The notes beneath the pieces are model-generated. The model was not told the origin of the DNA, searched no databases, and was given only the letters and a program-made list of their open reading frames with translations. A DNA stretch of 8,174 nt from an uncultured Mucispirillum sp. Lineage in GTDB: Bacteria > Chrysiogenota > Deferribacteres > Deferribacterales > Mucispirillaceae. The position numbers were made by a program, and so were the translations under genes. The stretch is from positions 1 to 8,174 of the forward strand of contig CAJUJZ010000103.1 in the NCBI GenBank assembly GCA_910586745.1. Direction: 5' to 3'. Of the stretch, positions 1 to 6,906 are shown one piece after another (within the stretch, counting starts at the first letter, position 1; every line of letters starts with the position of its first letter).

Positions 1-740
1 AAACTTCACCAGTTAATGAAAAAATAAATATATCAAAAGAAACTATTGAAATATATAAAAAATCTATTTTTTATTACAATATAAGCCAGAAATATGACCC
101 ATCATCTTACACTGTAGCTTCTTTATACGGTTTTCCAGAAAGAAAATACCATATACCTGCTGAAAAAGATATAATTTATGCAAAATCAAATGCTGGATTT
201 GATAAACTTGTATTAAACAATAACTATTTTATTAAAAAAAGTAATCTGCTTATTGATTTTAGTGCTAATGCTAAAGGATATATAGTTGACAAAACAGCAG
301 AATATATGAAAAATTTATCAATAGATAATTTTATCATTAATGCTGGTGGTGATTTATATGTTTCTGGTAAAAAAAATAAAGAATATTTTAACACAGGAAT
401 CACTAATCCAGATAATAAAACGATGCCGCTGAGTATTGTAAATATTGAAAATATGGCTCTTGCAACAAGCGGCAATTATGAAAGATATTTTATAGAAAAT
501 AATAAATATATAAACCATATTTTTGAAGGTATTACTTTTGAGCCTGTAAATAATTATAAATCAGTAAGCATAATAGCAGAAAATACAGAAAAAGCTGACG
601 GCTTTGCTACTCTTTTTTATCTTTTAAATATTAATGAGATAACAAACTATTGTAAAAAGTTTAATATTGCTGTATTAATATTGACAAATAACAATAAAAT
701 TGTCAAACTTTGTAATTGGGAAAAATATGAAAAATTATAA
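1..740 (+). CDS. apbE: ApbE-like FAD:protein FMN transferase, 3' part (5' end outside window)
   Basis: This is the C-terminal 245 residues of an ApbE-family protein; the reading frame is open from the window edge (first whole codon at base 3) and the real start lies upstream. ApbE proteins are periplasmic, Mg-dependent enzymes that move FMN from FAD onto a threonine of target proteins such as Rnf/Nqr subunits. Visible family motifs, counted from the first whole codon, are YDPSSYTVASLYGF (31-44, matching FDxTVGPLxxLWGF), IDFSANAKGYIVD (84-96, matching DLxxxAKGYAVD), NAGGDLYVSG (113-122), TSGNYERYF, and ADGFAT near the end (the AD..xT metal site). Full-length family members are about 330-350 residues, so roughly 90-100 are missing. 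Oddity: the usual H-I-x-D-P-x-T-G segment reads HIFEGITFEP, keeping the His but losing DPxTG, so activity is uncertain. The stop overlaps the maf start by 14 nt. No target protein is visible here. Confidence 0.8.
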   Translation, partial: TSPVNEKINISKETIEIYKKSIFYYNISQKYDPSSYTVASLYGFPERKYHIPAEKDIIYAKSNAGFDKLVLNNNYFIKKSNLLIDFSANAKGYIVDKTAEYMKNLSIDNFIINAGGDLYVSGKKNKEYFNTGITNPDNKTMPLSIVNIENMALATSGNYERYFIENNKYINHIFEGITFEPVNNYKSVSIIAENTEKADGFATLFYLLNINEITNYCKKFNIAVLILTNNNKIVKLCNWEKYEKL

Positions 741-1311
741 ATTTATTTTAGCAAGTGCTTCTCCTAGAAGAAAGGAACTTTTATCTATATATGTAAAAGA
801 TTTTAAAATTATGCCTGCTGATATTTATGAAACTATTCCTAATAATATTGCATTAGAAGATGCACCATTATATATTGCAAAAGAAAAAGCTGCTGCAGTA
901 TTTAATAAAATTAATGAAGATGAAATAATCATTACAGCAGATACTATTGTACTGCTTGATAATAAAATATATGGCAAACCTAAAGATAAACTTGATGCAT
1001 ATAATATAATAAAAACATTCTCTGGCAAAACACATCAGGTTATAACTGGTGTATGCTGTTATAGTAAAGATAAACAGATTAATATTGAATTTTCTGATGT
1101 TACAAATGTATCTTTTACAAATATAAGCGATGAAATAATAGAAAAATATCTGAAAAATGCAGAATATATTGATAAAGCTGGTGCTTATGCTGTGCAGGGA
1201 CTTGCTTCTATGTTTGTAGAAAAAATAGAGGGCTGCTATGATAATGTTGTAGGTCTTCCTATGGGCATGCTTGCACGGAATTTAATAAAGTATCAAATAA
1301 ATTTATTTTAA
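727..1311 (+). CDS. maf: Maf family nucleoside triphosphate pyrophosphatase (dTTP/UTP type)
   Basis: The 194-residue cytoplasmic enzyme belongs to the Maf/YhdE family, which hydrolyses dTTP, UTP and modified pyrimidine triphosphates to monophosphates and pyrophosphate, a house-cleaning role also linked to septum formation. Motifs in order: SASPRRKELL (10-19, substrate-binding Ser and Arg pair), ITADTIV (69-75, catalytic Asp72), GKPKD (83-87), SGKTHQVITGV (99-109), DKAGAYAVQG (149-158) and GCYDNVVGLP (169-178). The AYAVQG and VVGLP segments are those of the YhdE-type dTTP/UTP enzymes rather than the YceF-type m7GTP enzymes. I chose ATG 727 because the family begins within a few residues of the LASxSPRR motif; an in-frame TTG at 700 would add nine residues with no family match. 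The ATG lies inside the end of apbE, with only a weak GGGA upstream, so translation is probably coupled. Length is normal. Confidence 0.93.
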   Translation: MKNYKFILASASPRRKELLSIYVKDFKIMPADIYETIPNNIALEDAPLYIAKEKAAAVFNKINEDEIIITADTIVLLDNKIYGKPKDKLDAYNIIKTFSGKTHQVITGVCCYSKDKQINIEFSDVTNVSFTNISDEIIEKYLKNAEYIDKAGAYAVQGLASMFVEKIEGCYDNVVGLPMGMLARNLIKYQINLF

Positions 1312-1314
1312 AAC

Positions 1315-1320
1315 AGGAGG
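1315..1320 (+). promoter_or_regulatory. Strong ribosome binding site for the acyl-CoA synthetase gene
   Basis: A perfect AGGAGG lies six bases before ATG 1327 and sits in the 15-base gap after the maf stop. It is the best Shine-Dalgarno match on the plus strand of this window, fixes the start of the ligase gene, and suggests that this cistron is translated independently and more strongly than its neighbours, which start by overlap. Confidence 0.85.
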
Positions 1321-1326
1321 TTTTTT

Positions 1327-2868
1327 ATGCTTGAAAGAAATCTTTATAATATGCTTTATGAAAATACTAAAAAATTCCCAAAAAGAACTTTTATTTATTT
1401 TGAAGAAAAAAAATATACATATACAGAAGGCTTTAAAATAATAAATCAAATGGCTGCCTTCATGCAGAAAAAAGGTGTAAAAAAAGGCGATAAAGTCATA
1501 GTTATGCTTGGCAACTCTCCAGAATTTGTTTTATCAGTATTTGCAGTATTTGCCTGCGGTGCAATAGCTATTCCTATAAACACATTTTTTAAAGGAAATG
1601 AAGCATCATATATTGTAGAAAACAGTGAAGCCCTGTTTATGATTACAGAAGGACAGTTTGAAGCAGTAGTAGAAGAAGTCCGCGTTCAATGCAAAAAAGT
1701 GCAGGAAATATTTACTTTTGATAATACAATAGTAAATGCTTTTAATTTTTATGACTATATATACAGTATGCCTGATGCACCTATTGAGTGTAAAGCATCT
1801 ATTCATGATTTAGCATTATTTATATATACATCTGGAACAACAGGTCATCCAAAAGGTGCTATGCTTTCCAATTATAACTTACTGGAAAATGCAACAAGCT
1901 GTGATAAAATGATTAATGCAAATCATAAAGATAAATTTTTAATCCTGCTTCCAATGTTTCATACATATACTTTTACAACATGTATAATTTATCCTATCAG
2001 TGTAGGAAGCACACTTATTATTCTTCGCTCTGTAATTGAAATGAAAAAAGAAAGCTTCAAAAAAATATTAATTTTCCAAAGACCTACAATTATGCTTGGT
2101 GTGCCTCAGATTTATTCTGTTATGGCAAAATCTCCAATGCCAAAATGGTTTATTAAACTGCTATACCCTATAAAAATACATATATCCGGAGGTGCTGCAC
2201 TTCCTGCAGAAATATTTGACCAGTTTAAGAAAAAATTTGGTATTAATGTTATTGAAGGTTATGGACTTTCAGAAGCATCTCCAGTTGTTGCATTAAATCC
2301 ACTTAATAAGCAGAAGCAAGGTACTGTTGGTGTAACACTTCCAAATGTTCAGGCAAAAGTTATAGGACCAGATGAAACAGAACTGCCAAAAGGACAGGTT
2401 GGTGAATTGATTATTAAAGGACCTAATGTTATGCAGGGATACTGGCATATGCCACAGGCTACTGATGATGCCATAAAAAATGGCTGGCTTTTTACAGGCG
2501 ATTTTGCCACTATGGATGAAGAAGGCTATATTTCAATAGTAGACAGGAAAAAAGACTTAATCATTGTTAAAGGTATGAATGTTTACCCTAGAGAAGTAGA
2601 AGAAGTTATTTATAAATTTCCTGGAGTTGACGCTGTTGCAGTTATTGGTATTCCATCTATTGAGCATGGAGAAATTATTGCTGCATATATTCAGGCAAAA
2701 GAAAATGAAACTATTAATGAAAAAGATTTAAGAAACTATCTGGCAAAACATTTAGCAAATTTTAAACTGCCACGCATTATTAAAATTACAGAAGATATTC
2801 CACTAACAGCTACAGGAAAAGTTCTTAAAAGAGAACTTAAAGAGCTTGTTAAAAACGGCAAAATTTAA
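1327..2868 (+). CDS. AMP-dependent acyl-CoA synthetase (fatty-acid--CoA ligase family)
   Basis: The 513-residue protein is a class I adenylate-forming enzyme of the ANL superfamily, which activates a carboxylic acid with ATP to an acyl-adenylate and then forms the CoA thioester. Motifs in order: the P-loop YTSGTTGHPKGAM (167-179), ISGGAALP (286-293), GYGLSEASP (311-319), TGDFATMDEEGY (390-401) with DRKKDLIIVKG hinge region (406-416), and the C-terminal TATGKVLKREL (494-504), in which Lys498 is the expected adenylation lysine. All catalytic motifs are intact and the length is usual for a compact FadD-type ligase. Overall resemblance is to medium- or long-chain fatty-acid--CoA ligases, but the acyl substrate cannot be read from the sequence. 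No signal peptide or membrane segment is evident, so it is cytoplasmic or membrane-associated. No other fatty-acid gene is adjacent; it lies in a run with maf and priA and its stop overlaps the priA start by one base. Confidence 0.9.
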   Translation: MLERNLYNMLYENTKKFPKRTFIYFEEKKYTYTEGFKIINQMAAFMQKKGVKKGDKVIVMLGNSPEFVLSVFAVFACGAIAIPINTFFKGNEASYIVENSEALFMITEGQFEAVVEEVRVQCKKVQEIFTFDNTIVNAFNFYDYIYSMPDAPIECKASIHDLALFIYTSGTTGHPKGAMLSNYNLLENATSCDKMINANHKDKFLILLPMFHTYTFTTCIIYPISVGSTLIILRSVIEMKKESFKKILIFQRPTIMLGVPQIYSVMAKSPMPKWFIKLLYPIKIHISGGAALPAEIFDQFKKKFGINVIEGYGLSEASPVVALNPLNKQKQGTVGVTLPNVQAKVIGPDETELPKGQVGELIIKGPNVMQGYWHMPQATDDAIKNGWLFTGDFATMDEEGYISIVDRKKDLIIVKGMNVYPREVEEVIYKFPGVDAVAVIGIPSIEHGEIIAAYIQAKENETINEKDLRNYLAKHLANFKLPRIIKITEDIPLTATGKVLKRELKELVKNGKI

Positions 2869-4817
2869 TGGAAAAATTATATTATAATGTACTTCTTCCT
2901 GTTCCAACAGAAGGAGTATATACTTATTTTTCAGAAGGAATATTAAATACTGGCGAAAGAGTTATTGTTCCTTTTGGAAAAAGAGAAATTACAGGTATTG
3001 TGCTTGAAAAAATAGAAAAACCTGATTTTGAATGTAAAGAAATCATTATGTGCTGCGATGATGTACCACTTTTTTCTAAAGAGTATATTACCTTTCTCAA
3101 AAATATTGCATCATATTATACATGTCCTTTAGGGCTTGTGCTTCGCGGCGTATTATCAGAAAAAATATTAAATATAGAAATATCAGATAATGATACTGTA
3201 AAAAAACACTCTGTTAAAGATATTACTCTAACTAAAGAACAGCAGTCAATAGCAGACAGTATTCAATTGAACACATACTGCTGCCACTTAATAAAAGGGA
3301 TTACAGGAAGTGGTAAAACAGAAATATATCAGGAAGCTGCAAAAAAAGTAATAGAAAGTGGAAAACAAGTGTTATATATTGTGCCAGAAATTTCATTAAC
3401 ACAGCAGCTTATTGAAAGGCTTGCATACAGACTTGGTGTTGAACCGTCTATATACCATTATAAACTTACAGATAAAGCACGGAAAAAACACTTTATAGAT
3501 TTTACAACTGGTAATTCTAAGTTTATGCTTGGTGCAAGAAGTGCATTATTTGTGCCGGCAAAAAATATAGGACTAATTATAGTTGATGAAGAACATGAAA
3601 GTTCATATAAGCAGGATGAATCTCCCTCATACCACCTGCGTGATATGGCAGTAATGTATGCAAATATTTTAAATATACCAATCATTTTAGGAAGTGCTAC
3701 TCCATCTGTTGAATCTATTTATAATGCAGAAAGAGGCAAATATGTTCTTCATACACTTCTTGAAAGGCCAAATCATGCCACTCTGCCTGAAATTGAAATT
3801 ATAGATATGAAAACAACCAACCTTATAGGCTCTATGATTGCAGAGCCTGTATATGATGAGCTTTCAAATGTTGTAAAGCGTAACGAACAGGCTATTATAC
3901 TGCTTAACAGAAAAGGATATTCTACATACCTTTACTGCCAGCAGTGTGGAGCTTTAGCAGAATGTGTTAACTGCTCTGTTAGTCTTGTATCATTTAAATC
4001 AAAAAATAAAGCAATATGCCGATACTGTAATACTGAATATGATAATCTCACATGCTCTGTATGCGGTTCAAAAATATTTAAAGAATACGGATATGGGACA
4101 GAAAAAGTAGAAGAATTTTTAGAATCAATGTTTCCTGATAAAGTAATACGCATAGATACTGAAAGTGTATCTTCTATTAACACACTAAATAAAAATTTAA
4201 AAATATTTGAAAATAAAGAAGCCAATATTTTAATAGGCACTCAGTTAATTGCAAAAGGACTTCATTTTCCAGAAGTAACATTTGTTGGTGTTTTAGGGAT
4301 AGATAACTTAATGGCACTGCCAGATTTTAGAGCAATGGAAAAAGCTTATCAGCTTTTAGTACAGGTTTCAGGACGAGCAGGCAGAGAACATTTAAGCGGA
4401 AAAGTATACATACAAACAATGAACCCAGGAGCACCAGTCTTTAAAATGCTTGACAGCTCTGATTTAGAATTTTATCACTGGGAGTTAAACAGAAGAAATA
4501 TAACCCAGTATCCACCATTTACAAAACTAGCAAGGCTTATTTTCAGTTATATTAATCAGGAAGAATGTTGTAATACTGCAAAAATTACAGCAAACACTTT
4601 AAAATCATTAAAAGAAACAGCAAATCTTACTATATATGGCCCAAAAGATGCCACTCTTGCAAAACTGCAAAATAAATACAGATATGAAATATTAATAAAA
4701 TCTGTAACAAACAGTAACTTAAATAAGTCCCTAATCATCGCACAGCAGATATTTAATAAATGCAAAAAAGGTGCTATGCGATTAAAAATAGATAAAAATC
4801 CTTATTTTATGATGTAG
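2868..4817 (+). CDS. priA: Primosomal protein N' (replication restart helicase PriA), lacking an evident winged-helix domain
   Basis: This 649-residue superfamily 2 DNA helicase recognises abandoned replication forks and starts reloading of the replicative helicase. The N-terminal 3'-DNA-binding domain (about 1-95; PVPTEGVYTYF, RVIVPFGKR, ASYYTCPLG) is followed by helicase motifs: Walker A GITGSGKT (144-151), GARSALF (222-228), the DEEH box (240-243), GSATPS (275-280), GTQLIAKG (457-464) and QVSGRAGR (499-506). Four CxxC pairs (Cys357/360, 366/369, 384/387, 396/399) form the two zinc sites. E. coli PriA has 732 residues with Walker A lysine 230; here it is Lys150, so essentially the whole length difference lies before the helicase core, where only about 25 residues link the two domains and the winged-helix domain seems absent. 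The ATG lies in TAATG with the upstream stop and has no Shine-Dalgarno match, indicating translational coupling. The C-terminal domain ends normally (KIDKNPYFMM). Confidence 0.95.
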   Translation: MEKLYYNVLLPVPTEGVYTYFSEGILNTGERVIVPFGKREITGIVLEKIEKPDFECKEIIMCCDDVPLFSKEYITFLKNIASYYTCPLGLVLRGVLSEKILNIEISDNDTVKKHSVKDITLTKEQQSIADSIQLNTYCCHLIKGITGSGKTEIYQEAAKKVIESGKQVLYIVPEISLTQQLIERLAYRLGVEPSIYHYKLTDKARKKHFIDFTTGNSKFMLGARSALFVPAKNIGLIIVDEEHESSYKQDESPSYHLRDMAVMYANILNIPIILGSATPSVESIYNAERGKYVLHTLLERPNHATLPEIEIIDMKTTNLIGSMIAEPVYDELSNVVKRNEQAIILLNRKGYSTYLYCQQCGALAECVNCSVSLVSFKSKNKAICRYCNTEYDNLTCSVCGSKIFKEYGYGTEKVEEFLESMFPDKVIRIDTESVSSINTLNKNLKIFENKEANILIGTQLIAKGLHFPEVTFVGVLGIDNLMALPDFRAMEKAYQLLVQVSGRAGREHLSGKVYIQTMNPGAPVFKMLDSSDLEFYHWELNRRNITQYPPFTKLARLIFSYINQEECCNTAKITANTLKSLKETANLTIYGPKDATLAKLQNKYRYEILIKSVTNSNLNKSLIIAQQIFNKCKKGAMRLKIDKNPYFMM

Positions 4818-4818
4818 A

Positions 4819-6030
4819 TTATTGATTTTTTTCGCTGTGCAGTATGGCACTTTCTGCTAAAATAATTTTAGCTATATCCTGCTTGCTCTGCTTTCCTGTA
4901 TGAGTAACATTACCATCTGCAAAAAATAATGTTATTTCATTATCCATACTGTCAAAACCAATATCTTTGCGTGATACATCATTTGCAGCTATAATATCAG
5001 CTTTTTTCTTTTCAAGCTTTTGTTTTGCATATTCTTCCATATTATTAGTTTCTGCAGCAAAGCCAACTAACACTTGATTTTCTTTTTTATGAGCACCTGC
5101 ATAACCTAAAATATCTTTCGTTTTTTGAAGATGCAGCACTAATTCATCATCATTCTTTTTAATTTTTTTATTTTCATAAACTGGTGAATAATCTGCAACA
5201 GCTGCCGCCATAATAATAATATCTGCTTCATCATAAAAAGAAAGAAATGTATTATACATATCTGCTGCACTTATTACTTTTTGTATGTTTGGTATATCTG
5301 ATTTTATATTTACTTCCCCAGATATAAGAATAACATTTGCTCCCATTTTATAAGCTTCTTCAGCAAGCGAATACCCCATTTTTCCGCTTGATTTATTTGT
5401 TATATATCTAACAGGATCAATATATTCTTTTGTTGGTCCTGCAGTAATTAATATAGTGAGCCCAGAAAGCATATCATTTTCTATTTTTAAAGACAAATCA
5501 TTTTTATTATTTAAAATATTTAAAACTTTTTCAACAATTATATCTGGCTCCTGCATTTTGCCTTCCCCTTCTGTCTGACATGCAAGCAGACCAGATGATG
5601 GAAATATTATATGTACACCTTTTGACTGAAGACTTTTAATATTTTCCTGCACTATCATATTATTATACATATTAGTATTCATAGCAGGTGCTAAAACAAG
5701 AGGACATTTTAAAGCAAGTATAGTAGATAAAAGCTCATTGTCAGCAATACCTGCATTAATTTTGCCAATAATATTTGCTGTAGCTGGTGCTATAATACAA
5801 ATATCTGCCCATGATCCATAATCTATATGACTTATAGGTGTTGGAGTATAACTTTCCCTTAATACTGGGTTTAATGATAATGCTTCAAATGTAGTATGAC
5901 CAACAAAACTTTCTGCCTTTTTAGTTACAATTACTTTTACATTATGCCCTGCTCTCACAAATTCTCTAACAAGATATGCACTTTTATAAGCAGCTATACC
6001 GCCTGTTACACCAACTAAAATATTACTCAT
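4819..6030 (-). CDS. coaBC: Bifunctional phosphopantothenoylcysteine decarboxylase / phosphopantothenate--cysteine ligase
   Basis: The 403-residue cytoplasmic enzyme carries out two consecutive steps of coenzyme A synthesis: CTP-dependent joining of 4'-phosphopantothenate to cysteine (CoaB) and FMN-dependent decarboxylation of the product to 4'-phosphopantetheine (CoaC). The N-terminal CoaC half shows GVTGGIAAYKS (7-17), His68 in SHIDYGSWAD (the catalytic His), APAMNTNM (114-121, with Asn118) and GLLACQTEGEGKM (147-159, with Cys151). The C-terminal CoaB half shows ITAGPTKEYIDPVR (195-208), TNKSSGKMG (211-219), AAAVADYSP (275-283), KIKK (289-292), KTKDIL (303-308) and VGFAAET (322-328). Both active sites are intact and the length is normal. 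The start is ATG 6030, with AAGGA nine bases upstream. It follows the slipin gene on the same strand after a hairpin, and converges on priA with one base between stops. Confidence 0.96.
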   Translation of the reverse strand: MSNILVGVTGGIAAYKSAYLVREFVRAGHNVKVIVTKKAESFVGHTTFEALSLNPVLRESYTPTPISHIDYGSWADICIIAPATANIIGKINAGIADNELLSTILALKCPLVLAPAMNTNMYNNMIVQENIKSLQSKGVHIIFPSSGLLACQTEGEGKMQEPDIIVEKVLNILNNKNDLSLKIENDMLSGLTILITAGPTKEYIDPVRYITNKSSGKMGYSLAEEAYKMGANVILISGEVNIKSDIPNIQKVISAADMYNTFLSFYDEADIIIMAAAVADYSPVYENKKIKKNDDELVLHLQKTKDILGYAGAHKKENQVLVGFAAETNNMEEYAKQKLEKKKADIIAANDVSRKDIGFDSMDNEITLFFADGNVTHTGKQSKQDIAKIILAESAILHSEKNQ

Positions 6031-6039
6031 ATAACTTAT

Positions 6040-6044
6040 TCCTT
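6040..6044 (-). promoter_or_regulatory. Ribosome binding site of coaBC
   Basis: On the minus strand AAGGA lies nine bases before ATG 6030. It sits just downstream of the hairpin at 6056-6079, so the ribosome site is free of the stem. It supports this start codon. Confidence 0.6.
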
Positions 6045-6048
6045 ATAC

Positions 6049-6088
6049 AAAAGAACCCTTTCGCTTAAAAGCAAAAGGGCTTATTCTT
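6049..6088 (-). terminator. Terminator-like hairpin between the slipin gene and coaBC
   Basis: CCCTTT at 6056-6061 pairs with AAAGGG at 6074-6079, and after one C/A mismatch GCT (6063-6065) pairs with AGC (6070-6072) around a four-base loop. In the minus direction the stem begins 12 bases after the slipin stop and is followed by TTCTTTT, a fair uridine tract. In the plus direction it is followed, a few bases later, by six T (6087-6092), so it could act both ways, and AAGAA/TTCTT outer pairing is possible. Its placement suggests termination or attenuation after the slipin gene; there is no room for a separate coaBC promoter downstream of it. Confidence 0.6.
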
Positions 6089-6090
6089 TT

Positions 6091-6843
6091 TTATTTGCCT
6101 GTAAAAGATTTTATTAAATCAATAGGTATTGGGATAATTGTTGATTTATTATTATCTTTTGATGTCATCTCTGATAATGTCTGCAAATAACGCAGCTGCA
6201 GAGTAACAGGGTTTTCACCCATAATGCTGGAAGCTTCTGCAAGTTTTGCAGCAGCCTGATATTCACCCTCTGCTAAAATAATTTTTGCCCTTCTTTCTCT
6301 TTCTGATTCTGCCTGACGGCTCATAGCTTTCTGCATTTCAACAGGTAAATCAATATGTTTGATTTCAACAGCAGCTATTTTTACACCCCAAGGGTCTGTC
6401 TGTGCATCTATGATAGACTGCATTTCTTTATTAATTTTTTCCCTGCTTGATAATAAATCATCAAGTTCAAACTGACCAATAATACTTCTTAATGTAGTTT
6501 GAGAAATCTGGCTTGTAGCATAGTATACATCATCTACCTCTAATATAGATTTTTCTGGAGAAAGCACTTTAAAATAAACAACTGCATTAACTTTTACTGA
6601 AACATTATCTTTAGTAATAATGTCTTGTGGAGGAACATCCATAACGATAGTCCTCATATTTACTTTTACCATTTGTTCTAGTATAGGAATTAATATAATT
6701 AAACCAGGGCCTCTAATGCCAGCATAACGACCGAGTCTAAATACAACTGCCCTTTCATATTCCTGTAAAATTTTAATACTTGAAAAAAGTAAAAAGATAA
6801 TTAGTAATGCAAAAACTACCATTACTGATAAAGATGCAAACAT
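6091..6843 (-). CDS. Slipin (stomatin/prohibitin-like SPFH-domain membrane protein)
   Basis: The 250-residue protein has one N-terminal hydrophobic segment (about 4-22) followed by an SPFH/Band 7 domain: EYERAVVFRLGRY (28-40), GIRGPGLIILIPILE (42-56), MDVPPQDIITKDNV (68-81), TTLRSIIGQFELDDLL (116-131) and DPWGVKIAAVEIKHIDLP (150-167). An Ala/Glu-rich coiled coil runs from about 168 to 205 (QAESERERRAKIILAEGEY) and a conserved tail follows (TLQLRYLQTL, STIIPIPIDLI). Family members form cage-like oligomers on the inner membrane and organise membrane microdomains or control membrane proteases. The start is ATG 6843 with AGGAG five bases before it; a TTG at 6858 in frame lies upstream of that ribosome site and is rejected. 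Length is typical for the family. No NfeD-type membrane protease partner, the usual companion of bacterial slipins, lies on either side; the same-strand downstream gene is coaBC. Confidence 0.92.
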   Translation of the reverse strand: MFASLSVMVVFALLIIFLLFSSIKILQEYERAVVFRLGRYAGIRGPGLIILIPILEQMVKVNMRTIVMDVPPQDIITKDNVSVKVNAVVYFKVLSPEKSILEVDDVYYATSQISQTTLRSIIGQFELDDLLSSREKINKEMQSIIDAQTDPWGVKIAAVEIKHIDLPVEMQKAMSRQAESERERRAKIILAEGEYQAAAKLAEASSIMGENPVTLQLRYLQTLSEMTSKDNNKSTIIPIPIDLIKSFTGK

Positions 6844-6848
6844 AAACT

Positions 6849-6853
6849 CTCCT
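6849..6853 (-). promoter_or_regulatory. Ribosome binding site of the slipin gene (decides its start)
   Basis: On the minus strand AGGAG sits five bases before ATG 6843. Because the alternative TTG codon (6858-6856) lies upstream of this site, the ATG is the real start. The site abuts the -35 hexamer of the plus-strand yicC promoter at 6853-6858, sharing one base pair. Confidence 0.8.
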
Positions 6854-6881
6854 TGCAATATTATTATAAAATTGCTATATT
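6853..6881 (+). promoter_or_regulatory. Sigma70-type promoter for yicC
   Basis: A -35 hexamer TTGCAA (6853-6858) is followed by exactly 17 bases and a -10 hexamer TATATT (6876-6881, five of six consensus bases). TGC just before the -10 adds an extended -10 element. The start of transcription is expected near 6888, giving an untranslated leader of about 58 bases before the yicC ATG at 6946. It is the mirror image, about position 6889, of the minus-strand promoter for the slipin gene. Confidence 0.7.
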
Positions 6882-6906
6882 TAAATGTAATATGTAATTA
6901 TAGCAA
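6872..6906. repeat. Perfect inverted repeat TTGCTATA/TATAGCAA spanning both divergent -10 elements
   Basis: TTGCTATA (6872-6879) and its exact complement TATAGCAA (6899-6906) are separated by 19 bases. Each arm contains the extended -10 TGC and the first four bases of the -10 hexamer of one of the two facing promoters. The repeat can be explained by promoter sequence alone, but could also be a binding site for a dimeric regulator controlling both genes. Confidence 0.6.

Noticed and set aside
700..726. TTG at 700 as start of maf
   Set aside because: The nine extra residues match nothing in the family, and ATG 727 places the SASPRR motif at the usual distance from the start.
1402..1492. Runs of six to eight A in the acyl-CoA synthetase gene (and one in apbE at about 369) as phase-variation tracts
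   Set aside because: Short A runs are expected in such AT-rich coding DNA; the reading frames are intact and the proteins are housekeeping types.
4837..4850. GTGC/GCAC hairpin near the priA-coaBC junction as a bidirectional terminator
   Set aside because: The stem has only four pairs and lies inside coaBC; the T run at 4826-4832 precedes rather than follows it on the plus strand.
6844..6858. TTG at 6858 as start of the slipin gene
   Set aside because: The codon lies upstream of the AGGAG ribosome site, which is well spaced from ATG 6843.
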